From assembly GCF_027912455.1 (NCBI RefSeq), contig NZ_CP115446.1:372001-436000 (forward strand): 64,000 nt of DNA. The letters run 5' to 3'. This stretch comes from Aurantiacibacter sp. MUD61 (GTDB lineage: Bacteria > Pseudomonadota > Alphaproteobacteria > Sphingomonadales > Sphingomonadaceae). Positions within the stretch are counted from its first letter, which is position 1. Every line of letters begins with the position of its first letter. Below the pieces are notes generated by a model, which was given only the letters and a program-made list of their open reading frames with translations, was not told the origin of the DNA and did no database searches. Made by a program: the position numbers and the translations under genes. Shown here in pieces: positions 61,201-64,000 of the stretch.

Positions 61201-64000
61201 GCGCGCAAGATGTCACTGCCCCCAAGGCCTGCCAGCTTGCCGGTCGCAGCGCGCGCACGCAGGTCATCGCTGTGCGATGAACCTTCGATGCTCTCGATCG
61301 AGGTAAAGCTGTCGCCATGCGCTTCACCGCCGCTTGCCGTACCTGCGGTAAGATCGACCGTAACGCCGGAATTGGAATGGCGATAGGAAACCGTGTCGCT
61401 TCCGGCGTTGCCGTTGAGCGTATCACGGCCTGTGCCGCCAATAAGCGTATCGTTGCCGCTGCCACCCGAAATGGTATCATCAGACGCGCCGCCATCGAGC
61501 ACGTTATGCTGGCTGTCTCCGATGAGCGTGTCGGCATAGCGCGTGCCCGCAACGTTCTCGATGCCGACTGCACCGTCACCATAGGCTCTGTATGTGTATG
61601 ACGTATCCTTGCCGACATTCATGTCGATGGTCACAGCCCGATCGAAAAGGCGATAGCTGATCGTATCGCTGCCTGCCTGACCGTTCATGTAATCCCAGAT
61701 GTTGTCGTCATCGGCCAGGAACAGGTCGTTGCCGTTCCCGCCGAACATGGCATCCTTACCGGCACCGCCATGGATGGTATCGTCGCCGTCTTCTCCGTAG
61801 AGACCGCCAGGCGCAGGCCCGTTGGTCCAATTCTGGACGTAGTCGTTGCCATCGCCGCCTTTGATGAAGTCGTTTCCGCTGCCACCGTAGATGCGGTCGA
61901 CGCCCGCGCCGCCGTCCAGCCAGTCCCAGCCGGCATAGCCATAGATTTGATTGTGGCCGTCGTTGCCGATGAAGATGTCATCGCTGAGGCGCGAGCTGCC
62001 TGTCATGCCCGGGCCGTTCATGCTGCTCGCAGAGACCGCATCCGAAATGGTGATATTGTTGGAACCGGTTGCGGTCACGATGTCCGAATATATCGAGCCG
62101 GTGTAGTTCGCAGTGATGTTGACCGTGCGGCGATAGCCCATGGTAGACGCGAAATTGTCGATCACCATGGAGCTTTGAGGATCGTCCGCCCACCCGCTTG
62201 TGTCGATCAGGTTGCCTGATGTCGGAGTAGTCCCGTCAACAGTCCTGATCTGCGGCTTCGCCCAATATGTCGAATAGCCGGTCTTCGCTTCATCGTAGTA
62301 GTTGAAGAAGCGGAGGGCCGTTGTCGAACGGGTACGAGCCGGATCCCAGGCATAATTGGTGACATTGGCGATCTTCTCCCCGGTCGAGGCATCATAGACG
62401 CCGCCCATATCGGCCTGTGCACTCAGGCGCTCACCCTCAGGCAGGATGTAGGCAACGACCTTGTACCATTTGTCGGCCTGCATGGAGTTGCCGCTGCCGG
62501 GAATGGCGGACCAGAAATACGGATTGTTCTTCGGCGAACCGCTGACTGCATTCACCACCGTGTTGGACATGGTGCCGAAATAGGCGCGATGCTTGTTCAG
62601 CGTGTGGCCTTGCACGTAAACCGTGAATTCGTAGCCTTTGCTGCCATCAATCGTAACGGCATTTGAACTAGTGATCCCGCCACCGTTGGCTGCGCCGTGG
62701 TTCTGCCCTGTCTCCATCGCAGTGATCGTTTCACCGCCCGGCCCTTCGACCATGCGCCAACGCGTGGTTTCATTTGACGCGCTGGACCAGCCCGCCACAG
62801 TGGCATTGCCGCCCCGCACAGTCTCACCAGCAGAAATCCGCAAGTCACCGCCCTGCCAATTAAGCTCGATATCAGCGGGATCGACACCATTCAGGAAAGG
62901 CGAGCCTTCAAGGAACCCGTGTAGACCGCCGTAGAAATCGGATTTGTGGAAATCATCGAAGCCCATTTCCGAGGAGCGGAGGAGAGTTAAAATCCATCCT
63001 TGAGCGAGCGCGGATTCAGGAGCCAAAGCAATGGCGGCATCAATCAAAGGCGCCTTTGATTGGTAAAACGAATAATCAGCAGCAACAGAAAGATCACCTA
63101 ATAGCTGGCCGAAATCGAAACTCGCCCTGTCTGTGTTCTCTTCCAGGGTCTTGTAGAGGGCGCGCTTCAGATAGATGTCTCCGCCCTGCAGGGTCACGCT
63201 ATCGAGCGCGACCCTAATCCCGTGGTTCAAAGCTTGCGTCGAATTATCATAGCTTCCCGTCAAGCTATGGTTTTGACTATTTTCGCCAGCTCCCCAATAT
63301 ACGAAATCGCTATTTTCCTGGCCATAAGCGCCCGCTCCGATCCTTGTCGGATTTTGGTAGGCGCTTGCGCTTGTGCCTAGTCCATCAATAACTCGATTGA
63401 GGACATCTCCGGCCGAGGTAGCGAGATCGATTGCCCGCTCACGGGCTTTTTGATTGTCGCTACTAGATCCCCAATCGTCGGCCCAACTGGCACCTGTAGT
63501 GAACTCGCCGAGCGCAGCATTCCAAACCACATGCGCGCCGGACTCCGGAGTGGAATTGCCACCAAAGAGTGAGCCTATCACGCCGCCAAGCAGAGCCCCG
63601 ACAAATGCACCCACCCCTGGCGCAAGGAAGTTTGCGATAATCGCGCTCGATTTGGCAAAAACGCTTGCCGCGAGTGCACCGCCGACCGCGCCACCCACCG
63701 AGAATCCGATCTGACCACCGACACTATCGAAAGTCTTGACGAATGAAGCGAGTTTTGACCCGAGGAAAGATCCGGCAAAGCCTGCAAAGTCGAGTGTCCC
63801 CAAACCGTCGAAGGCAGCACTCGCGCCATCCTTCACAATATTGCTGGCGATGGTCGATAGAGCAAAGCTGGCTGTGGAATTCAACGCTTCGCCTGCAAAG
63901 CCATCGATGCCCAGTTTCGCGAACGCTTCACCAACGAAATAGGACGTCAAAGCGCCTGCGCCCGCACCGGCTATATTGACGCCAAGGTTGCTGAGCGATT
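58296..64000 (-). CDS. Giant RTX-type calcium-binding secreted protein (5' end outside window)
   Basis: At least 1,900 residues; the frame stays open to base 64000 (SLSNLGVNIAGAGAGAL precedes the first listed TTG at 63950), so the true start lies beyond the window. The N-terminal region has long Gly/Ala-rich hydrophobic stretches (VGGAVGGALAASVFA, FVGALLGGVIGSLFGG). RTX nonapeptides GGxGxDxx follow, such as GGSGNDFIKGGDGNDY and GNDTLIGGTGRDTL (DNA about 61970-60500), then a cadherin-like part (about 60250-59940). Two copies of an EF-hand-like module with WISGxDxxLALDxDG lie at about 59935-59490 and 59290-58900. Probably type I-secreted surface protein; no transporter genes in view. Confidence 0.9.
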   Translation of the reverse strand, partial: SLSNLGVNIAGAGAGALTSYFVGEAFAKLGIDGFAGEALNSTASFALSTIASNIVKDGASAAFDGLGTLDFAGFAGSFLGSKLASFVKTFDSVGGQIGFSVGGAVGGALAASVFAKSSAIIANFLAPGVGAFVGALLGGVIGSLFGGNSTPESGAHVVWNAALGEFTTGASWADDWGSSSDNQKARERAIDLATSAGDVLNRVIDGLGTSASAYQNPTRIGAGAYGQENSDFVYWGAGENSQNHSLTGSYDNSTQALNHGIRVALDSVTLQGGDIYLKRALYKTLEENTDRASFDFGQLLGDLSVAADYSFYQSKAPLIDAAIALAPESALAQGWILTLLRSSEMGFDDFHKSDFYGGLHGFLEGSPFLNGVDPADIELNWQGGDLRISAGETVRGGNATVAGWSSASNETTRWRMVEGPGGETITAMETGQNHGAANGGGITSSNAVTIDGSKGYEFTVYVQGHTLNKHRAYFGTMSNTVVNAVSGSPKNNPYFWSAIPGSGNSMQADKWYKVVAYILPEGERLSAQADMGGVYDASTGEKIANVTNYAWDPARTRSTTALRFFNYYDEAKTGYSTYWAKPQIRTVDGTTPTSGNLIDTSGWADDPQSSMVIDNFASTMGYRRTVNITANYTGSIYSDIVTATGSNNITISDAVSASSMNGPGMTGSSRLSDDIFIGNDGHNQIYGYAGWDWLDGGAGVDRIYGGSGNDFIKGGDGNDYVQNWTNGPAPGGLYGEDGDDTIHGGAGKDAMFGGNGNDLFLADDDNIWDYMNGQAGSDTISYRLFDRAVTIDMNVGKDTSYTYRAYGDGAVGIENVAGTRYADTLIGDSQHNVLDGGASDDTISGGSGNDTLIGGTGRDTLNGNAGSDTVSYRHSNSGVTVDLTAGTASGGEAHGDSFTSIESIEGSSHSDDLRARAATGKLAGLGGSDILRASTGAIAFDGGEGIDTVDYADSTAGVYVNLGSGTGSGGWAAGDTYSSIEQVIGSNFGDTIHGTDESERFQAGAGNDYMYGKGGDDSYGFTDGTGVDYVTDTGGFYDYMVVDGSISLNDLTMSRSGSTLVLGRKSTSDKMYVQSHFSTDSQGLKSYTMDRLTFENGSWLWISHLTSFQNGGGGNNTLHGTGQSDWLHGYSGNDVINGGEGLDVLIGGAGTDTLRGGAHSDTYIFGRGSGVDIIDDTGGYETLVFAGDIKSSDLMIEYSGNDLYIGLKVDGQNYTAFNAPDRVKIIGQKTLAKAVEYIQINGHKLSLPKLVGDATGSSSPPQVEDRNITIYSRFTGGAITTINAYDPEGDTLTFSVTSHTSNLNEDYYMLNGGSQLYTTAYWNRQDYEFANVTVTASDGTSTGSGTVSITYAPDPMGGPIWPIVMDLDGDGVELVKASKSSVAWDVDEDGLLDNLGWISGDDAFLALDRDGSGAIDDISEISFIQDAEGATTDLEGLRGFDFDAEGVSDGKLDSNDVFYANFLLWQDANANGISEEGELKTLAEHGIVSIDLTGEPTNDKHKKTSKNAVLNSGTFTYADGSAGGFGDVVLGVEHGGSEKDSSKAFTRKETSKLFARDTANTDTADFGGELAPIVIDFDLNGLELTPVGRSQINFDADGDGDLERIGWISGGDGILALDLDGDNAITSGQEISFSQYAGRGATDLEGLRTFDGNEDGILDAGDAIWQDLKIWFDSNHDGVTQDGELVSIIDTSVATIELFGQQGRSEYGGNAINEVTKVTFSDFDGFAGLADVSLGYLELKENVQSKRAAPAPMQMDKHIGHVEGRHSAMSERRQMLVNAYHAEYGPESLREVKQQGTLRSQDLPLTRSQPKDSSLQGYLRPESSPLVNAVFDGLSGVIDQDAALIPQTGPSHMLRSKGEESAMLKRIALIRQDLCSFGASCHADTRDNNSIMREHQDWFA

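Overview
The window reads as a chromosomal segment of an alphaproteobacterium of the Sphingomonadales, most likely family Erythrobacteraceae (Erythrobacter/Altererythrobacter-like). The basis is an alpha-type sspB next to the hisB-H-A-F cluster, a crtY-crtI-crtB carotenoid operon, TadE/TadG pilus-associated genes, several short DUF families common in sphingomonads, and a palindromic intergenic element (50564-50639) of the kind scattered through sphingomonad genomes. GC content is high almost throughout (by eye about 60-65 percent), genes are tightly packed, and no intergenic stretch exceeds 300 bases. No rRNA, tRNA, insertion sequence, prophage or CRISPR array was recognised.

Layout. 1-2.6 kb: histidine operon on the minus strand (hisB, a small unknown gene, hisH, hisA, hisF cut by the window edge). 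2.7-7.8 kb: sspB, an unknown gene, gmk, a lipoprotein subtilase with an autotransporter-like barrel, dapD. 7.9-13.3 kb: small stress-type proteins (DUF2945-DUF3008-DUF3140), a membrane dipeptidase, a cupin, SWIB and PEBP proteins. 13.5-20.1 kb: S41 peptidase lipoprotein, BLUF photoreceptor, fasciclin lipoprotein, a photolyase-like protein with apparently swapped domain order, an Asp/Ser/Gly tandem-repeat lipoprotein, a short HPF. 20.2-23.9 kb: an exported protein, then a coupled TadG(VWA)-TadE-TadE operon. 24-27.3 kb: small hypothetical genes, an M15-type peptidase, YaiI, two short genes too small for usual ORF cut-offs. 27.3-29.1 kb: a visibly AT-richer island holding a nucleoside-phosphorylase-like gene and an unrecognised partner gene. 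29.1-31.3 kb: thiC with its TPP riboswitch. 31.3-42 kb: a 617-residue membrane protein with a 16-residue repeat tail, an AbgT transporter, an oxygenase-like protein, a SRAP homologue without its catalytic cysteine, an MBL hydrolase and an S9 peptidase. 42.2-47.7 kb: MipA/OmpV porin, then crtY-crtI-LOG-crtB joined by 4-base overlaps. 47.7-58.2 kb: a biotin-dependent carboxylase alpha subunit with an unusual segment, aldo/keto reductase, Bcr/CflA exporter coupled to glpD, dinB, NUDIX, pgl and dps. 58.3-64 kb: a very large RTX calcium-binding protein whose 5' end lies beyond the window.

How the genes work together. Most of the window is housekeeping (histidine, lysine, thiamine and nucleotide synthesis, pentose phosphate, glycerol-3-phosphate oxidation), mixed with light and oxidative-stress functions (carotenoids, BLUF, photolyase-like protein, Dps, Pol IV, SRAP-like) and a large envelope/secreted set (subtilase, S41, S9, dipeptidase, MipA, RTX). 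The best candidate for something undescribed is the two-gene AT-rich island at 27.4-28.9 kb. PNP-domain proteins are known effectors in several bacterial immune systems, and this one sits beside an unrecognised 171-residue protein behind a perfect 10-bp inverted repeat. Other points worth a look are the Cys-less SRAP protein, the domain-swapped photolyase-like protein, the 617-residue repeat protein, and the LOG gene inside the carotenoid operon.
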